From positions 192,598,031-192,662,030 of the forward strand of contig NC_088201.1 in NCBI RefSeq assembly GCF_037126465.1: DNA of 64,000 bases, written 5' to 3'. Position numbers and translations under genes: made by a program. The DNA is from Ornithodoros turicata (taxonomy: Eukaryota; Arthropoda; Arachnida; Ixodida; Argasidae). This document shows, piece by piece, positions 1-11,418 of this stretch. Every line of letters begins with the position of its first letter. Positions within the stretch are counted from its first letter, which is position 1. The notes under the pieces are model-generated. The model was not told where the DNA came from and did not search any database. It saw only the letters and a program-made list of their open reading frames with translations.

Positions 1-3000
1 CACAGGCTGACGGTTGGCATGAGAATGGTTTAATGGCGGTGGAGCGAAGCTTGGGTGCGGGTGGTGCGTGTGCATACGGCATCCCTCATCTTCCTTGGGA
101 TGCCGTGCCACTACAGCTACTTCCTCCCCTTCGAGATAGGTGAAGCGTGAAGGATGAACAGGTGAAGGAAACGACGTGCTGATACTTCGTCGCTTGCGTG
201 GTGATGCCAGCCAGTTGGAATTGGCATTCGACCTGTACGAACCAGATACCAGTAGGGTTCGCAGGCCAAAATGGCGGTAGTCTCACGGCGACGCGACTGA
301 CGTTGCTGGTGGACGAGGACTCCTGCATGGCAAAAGCGATCAGCGGAGGGCATGCAGTTGGATCAGCAGGGTAGTTCGGGTCACCAATTGTGGGTTGTCG
401 CGACGAGGGATAATGAAGGGACAACCACACAGGCTGACGGTTGGCATGAGAATGGTTTAATGACGGTGGAGCGAAGCTTGGGTGCGGGTGGTGCGTGCGC
501 ATACGGCATCCCTCATCTTCCTTGGGATGCCGTGCCACTACAGCTACTTCCCCCCCTTCGAGATGGGTGAAGCGTGAAGGATGAACAGGTGAAGGAAACG
601 ACGTGCTGATACTTCGTCGCTTGCGTGGTGATGCCAGCCAGTTGGAATTGGCATTCGACCTGTACGAACCAGATACCAGTAGGGTTCGCAGGCCAAAATG
701 GCGGTAGTCTCACGGCGACGCGACTGACGTTGCTGGTGGACGAGGACTCCTGCATGGCAAAAGCGATCAGCGGAGGGCATGCAGTTGGATCAGCAGGGTA
801 GTTCGGGTCACCAATTGTGGGTTGTCGCGACGAGGGATAATGAAGGGACAACCACACAGGCTGACGGTTGGCATGAGAATGGTTTAATGACGGTGGAGCG
901 AAGCTTGGGTGCGGGTGGTGCGTGCGCATACGGCATCCCTCATCTTCCTTGGGATGCCGTGCCACTACAGCTACTTCCCCCCCTTCGAGATGGGTGAAGC
1001 GTGAAGGATGAACAGGTGAAGGAAACGACGTGCTGATACTTCGTCGCTTGCGTGGTGATGCCAGCCAGTTGGAATTGGCATTCGACCTGTACGAACCAGA
1101 TACCAGTAGGGTTCGCAGGCCAAAATGGCGGTAGTCTCACGGCGACGCGACTGACGTTGCTGGTGGACGAGGACTCCTGCATGGCAAAAGCGATCAGCGG
1201 AGGGCATGCAGTTGGATCAGCAGGGTAGTTCGGGTCACCAATTGTGGGTTGTCGCGACGAGGGATAATGAAAGGACAACCACACAGGCTGACGGTTGGCA
1301 TGAGAATGGTTTAATGACGGTGGAGCGAAGCTTGGGTGCGGGTGGTGCGTGCGCATACGGCATCCCTCATCTTCCTTGGGATGCCGTGCCACTACAGCTA
1401 CTTCCCCCCCTTCGAGATGGGTGAAGCGTGAAGGATGAACAGGTGAAGGAAACGACGTGCTGATACTTCGTCGCTTGCGTGGTGATGCCAGCCAGTTGGA
1501 ATTGGCATTCGACCTGTACGAACCAGATACCAGTAGGGTTCGCAGGCCAAAATGGCGGTAGTCTCACGGCGACGCGACTGACGTTGCTGGTGGACGAGGA
1601 CTCCTGCATGGCAAAAGCGATCAGCGGAGGGCATGCAGTTGGATCAGCAGGGTAGTTCGGGTCACCAATTGTGGGTTGTCGCGACGAGGGATAATGAAGG
1701 GACAACCACACAGGCTGACGGTTGGCATGAGAATGGTTTAATGACGGTGGAGCGAAGCTTGGGTGCGGGTGGTGCGTGCGCATACGGCATCCCTCATCTT
1801 CCTTGGGATGCCGTGCCACTACAGCTACTTCCCGCCCTTCGAGATGGGTGAAGCGTGAAGGATGAACAGGTGAAGGAAACGACGTGCTGATACTTCGTCG
1901 CTTGCGTGGTGATGCCAGCCAGTTGGAATTGGCATTCGACCTGTACGAACCAGATAGTAGGGTTCGCAGGCCAAAATGGCGGTAGTCTCACGGCGACGCG
2001 ACTGACGTTGCTGGTGGACGAGGACTCCTGCATGGCAAAAGCGATCAGCGGAGGGCATGCAGTTGGATCAGCAGGGTAGTTCGGGTCACCAATTGTGGGT
2101 TGTCGCGACGAGGGATAATGAAGGGACAACCACACAGGCTGACGGTTGGCATGAGAATGGTTTAATGACGGTGGAGCGAAGCTTGGGTGCGGGTGGTGCG
2201 TGCGCATACGGCATCCCTCATCTTCCTTGGGATGCCGTGCCACTACAGCTACTTCCCCCCCTTCGAGATGGGTGAAGCGTGAAGGATGAACAGGTGAAGG
2301 AAACGACGTGCTGATACTTCGTCGCTTGCGTGGTGATGCCAGCCAGTTGGAATTGGCATTCGACCTGTACGAACCAGATAGTAGGGTTCGCAGGCCAAAA
2401 TGGCGGTAGTCTCACGGCGACGCGACTGACGTTGCTGGTGGACGAGGACTCCTGCATGGCAAAAGCGATCAGCGGACGGCATGCAGTTGGATCAGCAGGC
2501 TAGTTCGGGTCACCAATTGTGGGTTGTCGCGACGAGGGATAATGAAGGGACAACCACACAGGCTGACGGTTGGCATGAGAATGGTTTAATGACGGTGGAG
2601 CGAAGCTTGGGTGCGGGTGGTGCGTGCGCATACGGCATCCCTCATCTTCCTTGGGATGCCGTGCCACTACAGCTACTTCCCCCCCTTCGAGATAGGTGAA
2701 GCGTGAAGGATGAACAGGTGAAGGAAACGACGTGCTGATACTTCGTCGCTTGCGTGGTGATGCCAGCCAGTTGGAATTGGCATTCGACCTGTACGAACCA
2801 GATAGTAGGGTTCGCAGGCCAAAATGGCGGTAGTCTCACGGCGACGCGACTGACGTTGCTGGTGGACGAGGACTCCTGCATGGCAAAAGCGATCAGCGGA
2901 CGGCATGCAGTTGGATCAGCAGGGTAGTTCGGGTCACCAATTGTGGGTTGTCGCGACGAGGGATAATGAAGGGACAACCACACAGGCTGACGGTTGGCAT

Positions 3001-3518
3001 GAGAATGGTTTAATGACGGTGGAGCGAAGCTTGGGTGCGGGTGGTGCGTGCGCATACGGCATCCCTCATCTTCCTTGGGATGCCGTGCCACTACAGCTAC
3101 TTCCCCCCCTTCGAGATAGGTGAAGCGTGAAGGATGAACAGGTGAAGGAAACGACGTGCTGATACTTCGTCGCTTGCGTGGTGATGCCAGCCAGTTGGAA
3201 TTGGCATTCGACCTGTACGAACCAGATAGTAGGGTTCGCAGGCCAAAATGGCGGTAGTCTCACGGCGACGCGACTGACGTTGCTGGTGGACGAGGACTCC
3301 TGCATGGCAAAAGCGATCAGCGGACGGCATGCAGTTGGATCAGCAGGGTAGTTCGGGTCACCAATTGTGGGTTGTCGCGACGAGTGATAATGAAGGGACA
3401 ACCACACAGGCTGACGGTTGGCATGAGAATGGTTTAATGACGGTGGAGCGAAGCTTGGGTGCGGGTGGTGCGTGCGCATACGGCATCCCTCATCTTCCTT
3501 GGGATGCCGTGCCACTAC
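1..3518. repeat. Tandem satellite array, 427/424-bp unit
   Basis: Units recur at 1, 428, 855, 1282, 1709, 2133, 2557, 2981 and 3405, giving eight complete units plus 114 bp of a ninth; the left end is outside the window. The first four units are 427 bp. From the unit starting at 1709 onward each is 424 bp, because three bases are missing near the GATACCAGTAGGG segment (about 1955 in the first short unit). Other variants also cluster by position: CGGAGGG becomes CGGACGG in the right-hand units. Divergence between units is otherwise only a few bases, so the array is young or recently homogenised. Each unit is open for about 150 codons on the minus strand and 72 on the plus strand. The frame shifts with each 427-bp step, the 150-codon frame is longer than one unit, and the products resemble nothing I know, so I do not call genes. 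Confidence 0.97.
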
Positions 3519-3660
3519 ATATGTACCATAGTTTAAAGAGAGAGGGACTGAATGTACAAATAAGTTGAGTTGTGAGCACTGCATCCGAGGAGAAAAAGGA
3601 AGGTCAAGACCCAGCGGTTGGGCGAAAAGGGGGAATACGCTTTACAAATTTTGTCTGCAG

Positions 3661-4420
3661 GCACTTTATGTAAATGTGGGCACCAATGGAAGGGTTCATG
3701 ATTCAACAGTCTTCAAACGAACGCCCTTCTACCAGAAGTTGGCGAATGAAGACCTCCTGCTCCCACCTTCTGAGCCTCTTCCAGGTAGGGCATATGGGAA
3801 ATGATTAAATATTGCAGTTCTGCTTTGCATATCAGTAACATAATAAATATGTAATAACAATGTGCACGTTGCAGGGAGGGAAAAACCACTGCCCTACGTC
3901 TTTCTTGGTGATGCAGCATTCTCGCTGAGTAATAATATGATAAGGCCTTACGGAGGGAACATGACACATGGACAAAGAGTATGCAACAGGTACACCTTAA
4001 GACACAGAAACCCCAAAGAACCCTATGTCAGTAATTTTGTTAAAGTGCATCATGGCATGGGAGAATATTTTTGTTTACAGGCACTCTACTGCCAGGAGGA
4101 TGGTGGAGTGCTACTTTGGTGTACTCTCACAAAAGTTCAGAATTCTCCACAAGCGAATTCAAGCGACACCAAGGAACGCTACATAGCTTGCACTGGCCTG
4201 CTGTTCCATCCACAACTTCTTGAAGACACAAGAAGTCCAGGAGGAAAGCAGCACGCCCGTACTAGAGGGTGAAGCATCAAGCCAAGAAGGCCTGCAGTCT
4301 TTCCAGCACCGTGGTATGCATGCATCCACAGAGGCCCGCCACATCCGTGACGAGCTGCAGGACTACTTTCTCCATGAAGGCGGTGTTCCATGGCAGGAAA
4401 AATATTTGTACAACTTCTGA
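3661..4420 (+). pseudogene. HARBI1-like transposase (DDE_4 nuclease), 5' exons missing
   Basis: Three exons can be read with good GT..AG borders: 3661-3784, 3875-3989 and 4081-4420. The first carries VNVGTNGRVHDSTVF, the second YVFLGDAAFSL and the GQRVCN segment, the third RRMVECYFGVLSQKFRIL and ACCSIHNFL. These are the ordered blocks of the HARBI1/DDE_4 nuclease, including the GD-x-AF acidic residue and the glutamate of the VE-x-x-FG block. Removing 3990-4080 is needed to bring the RRMVE block into frame, which supports splicing. A TAG at 4184-4186 interrupts exon three just before the LALACC block; the frame then stays open to 4420 and ends with the usual VPWQ tail. The N-terminal third (helix-turn-helix and first nuclease strands) is absent: only about 140 bp separate exon one from the satellite. 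A relic transposase, not a host HARBI1 orthologue. Confidence 0.85.
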
Positions 4421-4459
4421 TGGTCAGGTAGAACTCCACAACTTGCTTTGCTTTTCAAC

Positions 4460-4664
4460 TTTATTAAATTCTGATGCAAAAATATTGCACATAGCGTAAA
4501 AGTAAAAAGTAAAAGCACGTAAAATTCACATTATCAAGGAACTGTGAAACAGTATATTGCACGTCTCCACTGGCAACACAGTTTTCTGAGCTACAGCTTA
4601 GACAGCTAAATCTTAACTAGTCTATAGAGAACGTGATGACTGAATGCCATAAAACATCAATAAA
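4460..4664. terminator. Convergent polyadenylation region of the two Harbinger genes
   Basis: Between the two convergent genes, AATAAA occurs on the plus strand at 4659-4664 and on the minus strand at 4460-4465. Each signal lies beyond the other one, so the predicted 3' UTRs would overlap by about 200 bp. The rest of 4421-4788 is AT-rich and has no coding frame. Confidence 0.45.
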
Positions 4665-4788
4665 TATTGTGCATAGTGCTACATGAACGCTTCAACACCA
4701 CAGTAACAGGTACAGTAAATGGAAAACTTTGCACAGGCTTGGCATGACCATTATTCTGGATTATCACAGAGGCTTCTCAAATCTCATA

Positions 4789-6990
4789 TTACTTCAGCTG
4801 TTGTGCAACTTGTACATTGTGCTTCAATTGAAAGATCAGTTCCATTACCTTGGCCTTTATCATATCCTTTGTTAATTCATCTAGGTCCCTTATACAACCT
4901 GCCACAGCTTCACCAAAAGCACTGTCTGCATCTCGGGGTGCATCCCCCTTTACCAGTCGGTCAAGGGCCTCCCGAAACACCTCTTCACGGATGTTCCCAG
5001 ATGTCTTCTTTTTTTTCTTTCGTCTTGGTTGTACCTCGTTATCCTCTTCCGCTACGTCATCACTTCCACTTCCAAGTGTCTCGCAGTGGTTACTGTGTTC
5101 CCGCAAGTCCTACAGCACAGGGCCCTAAGAATACCTATGCACTCTTTTTGTATAATGGTTACCTATAATTTCATGCCACTGTTGCTTCACTATAAAGGGC
5201 ACCTGCAGACTTATAACTAGACCCTGGATTCTTAGGCAAAGGACTTTTTTTGTGTGTATGTAGTTGTAATAAAAGAGCAGATGACAGATGTTGAGAGCAC
5301 TCTGGAATTCCCTCTTTGCAAATGTCACTTGGACAGTGCCAATCAGGGAGCAGCAGAGATTTGGTGTCTCACCGCCGAGCGTGTGTGATTGACGGCGTGC
5401 ACACGTCTTGGAGAGACTGGTTTGTGCAATGCTGTTTCTGGTTAGCATCGTTCATGTTTGTACAGCCAGGTACGTAACACTGTGTTCCACGAAACGTGGT
5501 TACGACAATTAGCACACACACCTGAAAGCGACAGCTGGCGTATTTACAGAGGCCTTTTCACTTAGTATATTGTGGTGCGAACATGAAACAGACTACCTCA
5601 GAGACAATCGCCTGCGCAGTGCTTGCATTCATATGCCTGGCATACGTCATTCTGCCTTAGCTGCAGAGGGAGTGTGAATCTTTTAAACTCATTGGATAAG
5701 CTGTGCATATCGTGAAGTAAACAGATTTGAAACACAGTCAAACTCCCATTTATGGTATTCTCGGGGATGGAACTGAGCTATTCACTTCATGTTTGCACTT
5801 CCAGAGCTACAAATAAAAAAAAAACAATCAATTCATACCTGTTTTTTTTATTTTTTTGTGCCTAAAAATCTAGGCTCTACTTATAAGTCCTCATATTTAT
5901 CTTCAGCAGGGCACATGCAAATTATTAAACTAATTCAGCGAGCAATAAAAATCTCAATTGTTTCTTCCTTATAAAAGCTGGTTTGTGTACAAGTCTCAAC
6001 ATGAGATATCACATGACAGTCAGAAGCTGCTACTGTTGAATGCATACTGTTGTACCATACTTGCCTGTGTCAGCATTACAGGACTGATGTCCGGAATTGA
6101 CGCAGACGGCTCAAACCGCATTGCCGGATTTTAGGAATAGAAGTTCACAAAAGAGGTCCCACTTTGATGTGTGCACATCCCTGGCCCCTGTCCCGGATTT
6201 CGACTTTTGCCCACTCTCTCACAAAATATGTCCGGAGCGTATGAAATTTGGCTTTGACATCTCCCACTGGAAAGAAAGTGGAGGAAAAACTTAATATTCA
6301 CGCTGTCACATTGATATATATGCCACAATGAGAAATCTGGAGGCCTTACATGATCCCAAAGGCTACCAAAAGTATACTGTGTCTGTAACATCATAGGTGA
6401 GTACTTATGTACTATACTTTGTCTCTCAGTTGCACTTTAAAGGATACTGCATCCCATGGTGCTAGAGATTGTAAAATTTCCTTCGCCGTGGATTTTATCT
6501 CGCCCAAAGCATTCTTGAACTCTGCACAGGTTGGAGCTCATGTTCGTTGTAGTATAGCAGCATATATCGAAGTACAACACAATGTGTATCCAATCACGGT
6601 ACGCCAACGTCGCACACATTCATTACCTCTTTCGCGAACACACAAGTGCACGAGACAGCCCATTTGAAAAAAGGAACCAGGGAGTATGTGTACGGGTATT
6701 GGATATAGCATGATGCAACACACCAAGAACACACAAACAACAAAGTAACACACCAGAACAACAAAGTTCTCCTGCCAGTTGCTTGAGCTTCTGCTGTCGC
6801 TGCGCCTTTCTCTTGTAATGTGGGTGCTTCGCGTTATGCAGAAATTCGTGTTCTTTGTAGAACTCTATCAGATGACGAATTCTCTCGCTTGTCCACGTGA
6901 ACTAGAAACACAATTGACAGTTTGCAACGAAGCACCTGTGCATGAAAAAGTACTGAAATGTTTTACCTCAACTGCCGCTTCAACTTCCAT
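4789..6990 (-). CDS. Harbinger accessory protein with N-terminal MADF/Myb-like domain (spliced)
   Basis: On the minus strand an ATG at 6990-6988 opens exon one (6990-6967, encoding MEVEAAVE) with donor GTAAAA. Exon two starts at 6901 after TTTCTAG and encodes a clear MADF start: WTSERIRHLIEFYKEH, then HPHYKRK and a basic glutamine-rich helix, to about 6754. The last exon (5109-4789) encodes an acidic stretch, a PRRKKKKK nuclear-localisation-like run, and a C-terminal segment DADSAFGEAVAGCIRDL followed by KAKVMELIFQ, like the BESS-type tails of these proteins. A short exon VKQQWHEIIG (about 5208-5166) probably completes the third MADF helix. Another frame at 6525-6420 may also be an exon but is unproven. 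In Harbinger elements this partner binds element DNA and helps nuclear import of the transposase (family knowledge). Exon count is uncertain; identity is fairly sure. Confidence 0.65.
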
Positions 6991-7108
6991 TATTCCAGCG
7001 CCCGCGCGTCCCGCTTTACCGCCGCGGAAGTTTCGTCACGGAAATGGCGCATAGCAGCCAGACGTTCCGATTGGACGCGCTTGGAAGGAGGAGCCATGTG
7101 ATTGACAG

Positions 7109-7265
7109 GTTGCACCTAGAGTTGCAGTAAAAATCGCTCCTGGAGCGATCGGCCGTGCAACTCCTGCAACTCGAGTTGCGCAACAGAGTCTCCCTGTTCA
7201 CACGGTGCAACCTGGTGGCGCAATCTGGTTGCGCGCAACTAAAGTTGCATCGTGTGAATCGACCC
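7109..7265. promoter_or_regulatory. Right terminus of Harbinger element with GCAAC/GTTGC subterminal repeats
   Basis: Ten copies of the 5-mer GCAAC or its complement GTTGC lie in 140 bp (7109, 7121, 7157, 7166, 7175, 7180, 7207, 7228, 7235, 7244), in both orientations, several as inverted pairs. The element ends at 7265 with GAATCGACCC. Such clusters next to a terminus are typical of binding sites for a Myb/MADF-type accessory protein or the transposase. The minus-strand MADF gene starts only 119 bp inside this cluster, so the sites could also regulate that gene. Confidence 0.6.
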
Positions 7266-7491
7266 TAATATGGCTAGCCCAGAAAATATCCGAGTCCAGG
7301 ATCACGCGAAGGAAGCGATGGAAACGTACCCAAGCTTCTTGGCACCGATCCTAAGAGGATTTATCATAGCCTTGCGTGTTAATGGGAGCTCAACGCACGT
7401 TTCGGGCGAAAGGTCCATCCCAAGTTCCGTGAGGTATGTATGGACGTTATATTTAAAGCCAGCTGCAAGCGGCGCTGAATGGCAAGTGGGG

Positions 7492-7788
7492 ACAACAACA
7501 ACAAAAACTTTATTATTAGGAAACGATGAATGGGATGATGGCGAAGTGGCAAGTCGGTATTTTCCTAATGTCTAAAGGCAACATCATTTTCGTATATATA
7601 TAGAATGCCACTTTACGGGGAATCATCGATTTGAGGCCCGCCATTACCACAGTAAAGATTGTCGGGCTCAGAATGCTTCCTCGGGGAACACCTTGACGAA
7701 CATGATGCGGGGTCCTGCAATTGACATTTCTGACGTTGCGAACGCTGTTCTGGGTTTCCACCCTGCAGTGCCTTAAACGGGGACGCAT
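7492..7788 (-). pseudogene. LINE reverse-transcriptase fragment with 3' tail
   Basis: The minus strand encodes QGVPRGSILSPTIFTVVMAG, the reverse-transcriptase block before the catalytic YxDD. The YxDD position itself has decayed to a YTKM-like sequence. The fragment then runs into an AATAATAAAG stretch and a (TTG)n-like tail at about 7520-7492, so most of the RT, any RNase H region and the 3' UTR body are deleted. A short dead scrap of a non-LTR element. 7269-7491 shows no recognisable feature. Confidence 0.7.
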
Positions 7789-8708
7789 TAACTAGGTTTT
7801 CAATGTTATAGTATGGATGGCAAACTGCGGACTTATCTCAATGTTGAAATATTCTGAGAATCTTTAACTTCAGTGGATAAATCGCACATCACAGATAATG
7901 AAAAATAATATAGTCTTTCGAACGCGTTCGAAAGAAACTTGGAAAGTTCCACGCATTCGAATATCGGACGGATCACACACGCTCTGCGATCGGCTTCCTG
8001 CGTTATAGAATAAATGCAGCATTATTATTTTTTTTGTAGAATTGAGAACTTAGTAACTTTTAGGCAAGCATTTCCCATACGCTACTGAAGTTCTACATTA
8101 GAAACGGCTTCGATCAAGGCAGTTCTTCTTCTTCTTCTTCGTCTTTCTCCGCAGTGGCGCATAGCACGGGGCAATTGGCCACGGATCAAGGCAGTTTGCT
8201 GCACTGTGGTATATCCTTCGACACGTGTTGCTATCACGTTCGTCGTCTTTAAAGCTTCACAGAAAATTGTGCAACCCCGACAAGCCTCCGTTCACATCGT
8301 GAATCCCGCTGGAGTTTGAGCTGTTGTGATCGCGCTGTCTTTGTGTTTTTCGCCCACGCAAAGGCTTTTTGGCTATGGAGTTCCTCTAACAGCTTGCGTG
8401 TATCTACGCGATCTTATTAGGACAGTTAGTGAGAAACGGTTGGGCATGTATTCGATTCAAAAACCTCAGTTATAAAGAAACACATTAATATTTTATTTTC
8501 TCGTCTTTACATTGTAAAATACTTTATTGAAATACATCCGCGACTTATGCTTCTTTTCTAGTTAGCTTTAAGGTTGTATACTACTCATGCGTGTAATGCA
8601 TTGCATGTGTATAGTGCTACAAGGAACGTCTATCTGTAAGTGTATATTTGTAAATGCCTTCTATTGGGTGCTGCTCCTGCTATATATTTTGCGGACCCTG
8701 GATGCATC
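7789..8708. other. Unassigned AT-rich sequence
   Basis: No coding frame, repeat with clear ends or RNA gene seen. A short (TTC)n run lies near 8126. Confidence 0.5.
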
Positions 8709-8710
8709 TA

Positions 8711-9293
8711 CCGTAATTTCACGCGTATTAGCCGCGGCTTATGTGCGATTTTTTTCTTCTCGCGGGCGCTCTGCGGCTTATCCACCGGTGCGGCTTATCT
8801 GATGACTAGTTTTCTCTGGTATTTTCCCCATACGCTGGTTTTAATGAAAGGACCGACAGTGTCTCTAGAACAGCACCGTCCTTCCAATGCACAAACAATG
8901 TGTAAAAGCGGCGCGTCAACATTCAAGTAGATTGACCATCCTGGTGCATTCCCCCAAGCAGTTTTAACGAAAGTGGTGACAGTGAGTCGTGTCCTCTGGA
9001 AGACCACTGACCCGTCGATCCATGGAAAACACACAACAAGGGCAGTCCGATCTTGGTAGAACACTAGAACTGACCTCCTTTGTTGTACACCATGCCGACC
9101 GGGAGTATGGACCACAGGGTTTATGACTATGGTCTCTCTATTCTCTATGGTCTCCTTTGTCCCACAAATTAATCGCGTCGTACGGCCCGCGGGTTATCTG
9201 CGAGTGCGGCTTATCTGCCCGAAAATTTTCAAAATGTTCCTAAAACGGGTCCTGCGGCTTATGTGTGGTGCGGCTTATACGCGGGAAATTATG
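8711..9293. mobile_element. Tc1/mariner-type MITE with GCGGCTTA repeats
   Basis: The termini read CCGTAATTTCACGCGTATTA on the left and, read inward from the right, CATAATTTCCCGCGTATAAG. Both are flanked by TA (8709-8710 and 9294-9295), the target duplication of Tc1/mariner-like elements. Inside each end the word GCGGCTTA recurs (six or so copies), forming subterminal repeats. The 583-bp length and lack of a transposase frame make it non-autonomous. Confidence 0.85.
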
Positions 9294-9303
9294 TACTCCA
9301 AAC

Positions 9304-9991
9304 CAGGGATGGGCAGTATTTAAATACATTGTAATTAAAATACTATTTAAAATATAAATACATGTATTTATATTTCGTATTTAAATACAGACTCAAAAAA
9401 TGTATTTATAATTATATTTAAATACCAATTTTGGGTATTTATTCTTGTAAATACTTTGTAAATACTCCTAAATACAATATATACTGACTCATATCTTAAA
9501 GTTGCCCTCCATTTGACCTTTCGGGACGAAGGGAGAGTTTGGGGCGCAGTTATGCCGTGTTTGCGCTACCATGCGCATGCGACAAAAAAAATTTAGATGG
9601 CAAGTTTTTCACTGTTGTAAGCATTTGTTCATCGGCACATGTGTAGATGCTCTTCTCCTTTGCGAATCTGATTGTACGGCCGAACAGAAGATGCCTAAGA
9701 TGCAATAATCGAGAAACTTCTAATATTAAAATTGGCATGATAATCTAACAAATAAATGCTATTGTTCGTTGCTGATTTGTTGTTATGATCATCGGTATTT
9801 CTGTAATTCCAGATGACATTTTCCTCACAGTATTTATGGTAGTAGTTACGGTATTTAAATACTGTATTTATATTTTGTATTTAAATACTCATGTTGAAAA
9901 GTATTTATGCAGAGTATTTAAATACCTCTTTCAACAAAGTATTTTGTATTTATATTTAAATACTCAAAAAATGTATATATGCCCATCCCTG
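9304..9991. mobile_element. hAT MITE with TATTTAAATAC palindromic words
   Basis: Perfect terminal repeats CAGGGATGGGCA / TGCCCATCCCTG are flanked by the exact 8-bp duplication CTCCAAAC (9296-9303 and 9992-9999), diagnostic of hAT. Both flanks inside the termini are built of degenerate TATTTAAATAC palindromes; the 300-bp core is unrelated. It inserted immediately beside the mariner-type MITE, since its target duplication starts one base after the right TA of that element. Confidence 0.93.
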
Positions 9992-9999
9992 CTCCAAAC

Positions 10000-11418
10000 A
10001 TCTCAATCGCTCCAAAGCACGTGGCCCTCTGACGTGAGTTGAGCGAAATACTCCCTGCGTTCCCGGTCGACGCCGTTTCATTTGAGTCGTGTGTTGTGTG
10101 TCGTCCCTCTGTGTGCCCAGACCCAGGCTTTTACATTATGGAGTTCATCCACCAGGTGACCTGCATATACGCCATTTTGTCATTTGCATATCAAACTTCG
10201 GCTATGGATATTTCAACGCACGCGCGTTTCACTTAAAAAAAGGGCTTTTAAGGAGCATGGAAGTGACATTTAACGTGACTCGAAACCTTGCTTCATCTGT
10301 CAAGCTGTCCACAAGGAGTCACCGTGCAAAATATTTTTGCTCCACGGCGTATTGTCACTGCGCAATAAAATATACAAAAGACAGTCGGAAAAAGCATCGC
10401 GGACGAGAGACACGAGCCCCGCGTGACGTAGAAACTGCTCAGGGCCTTTTTTCTTTGCTTTTTCTTCTCGGCTCACGCGCCGCTTATGAATGCTTGAGCT
10501 GTGCCGTTGGACGTCACTGGTCACGTGCCCGTGATATGTCACGACATCTTCTGCTTCGTCGATGCGCTCTTTGGATGTGGAAAGGGTTTTTTGAAAGGTG
10601 TGCAGAACTGAGCCTTGGGCGTGCTCTGTAGGTTACCTGCGCTCATCGTTCTTTCGCAGGAGCTCATTTTATTCGTTGCAGAAGACGTCGCAGCGAAAAA
10701 CAAAACAAAAAAAAAAAAAAATTTGGGCGTCACTTCCGTGCTCCTTTAACGGGGATTGCCTCCCGTCCTGCATATCTCGTTTTTGCCCGAAATCACTTAA
10801 TTATAGAGTTAATTAATAAAATTGAGGTAATCATTCATATTGTGTAGTCACATACTCTTTTCGAGAGGATATCTGTTTGAACTCAACTGGAAAAACGACA
10901 TCTGTGCTGTGCTAACGTCTGTGTTGCTCTCATGACTTTTTAGAAAAACAGTCTATAAAAATGCAAAAAAATCGCCCTGTATATTTTTATCGCATGTCCA
11001 TCGAACTACTCCCATCGTCTTCGACACGTCCGGAAGTTTTACCAATACATTTTTATTGTTTACCACTCCACCCAGTCATATCGCTGGGTCATGAGACCCT
11101 TTTACCCTTTACACGTACTTACAACTTTTTAGAGACGCTTGATATTTAAAGGATTTAACACCATATTTTTTTCCTGCAACATTTCGGGATCTCTATGTTT
11201 TAAACATATGGACCGCTTTTAATTTAGATCGTTGTCACTTAACTAGCCATAAGCGTTATCATAGTGTTGGTGTACTATAGCCTCAGTTGCTCGTGCGCCA
11301 TAAAAACTCCAATCGTCATCATTATCAACTTTACTTGCTCACACCTTCAGTTGCGCATATTGAAAGCTAGTTGTAATATATTATCTAGACTGAATCACCT
11401 TACGTGTAAATCTACTCA
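10000..11418. other. No supported gene; A-tract and AT-rich sequence
   Basis: Apart from an A-rich tract near 10697-10720 I see no feature. The 180-codon open frame at 10089-10631 has no recognisable domain and looks like chance. Confidence 0.5.

Larger units (their letters stand above)
3519..7265. mobile_element. PIF/Harbinger transposon, right-hand portion
   Basis: The segment holds the two genes typical of PIF/Harbinger elements: a HARBI1-like DDE nuclease (plus strand, 3661-4420) and a MADF/Myb-like accessory protein (minus strand, 4789-6990), arranged convergently. The right terminus reads GTGTGAATCGACCC and is followed by TAA at 7266-7268, which matches the 3-bp TWA target duplications of the superfamily. 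The matching left terminus is not in the window. It lies left of position 1 if the satellite is inside the element; otherwise the left half was lost. The transposase has an in-frame stop, so this copy is not autonomous as it stands. Confidence 0.75.

Noticed and set aside
86..538. 150-codon minus-strand frames repeated in every satellite unit
   Set aside because: The frame is longer than one unit, starts on a non-ATG codon, and stays open because the units are almost identical; product resembles nothing known.
10089..10631. 180-codon frame
   Set aside because: No ATG context, domain or splice support; composition is ordinary for the flank.
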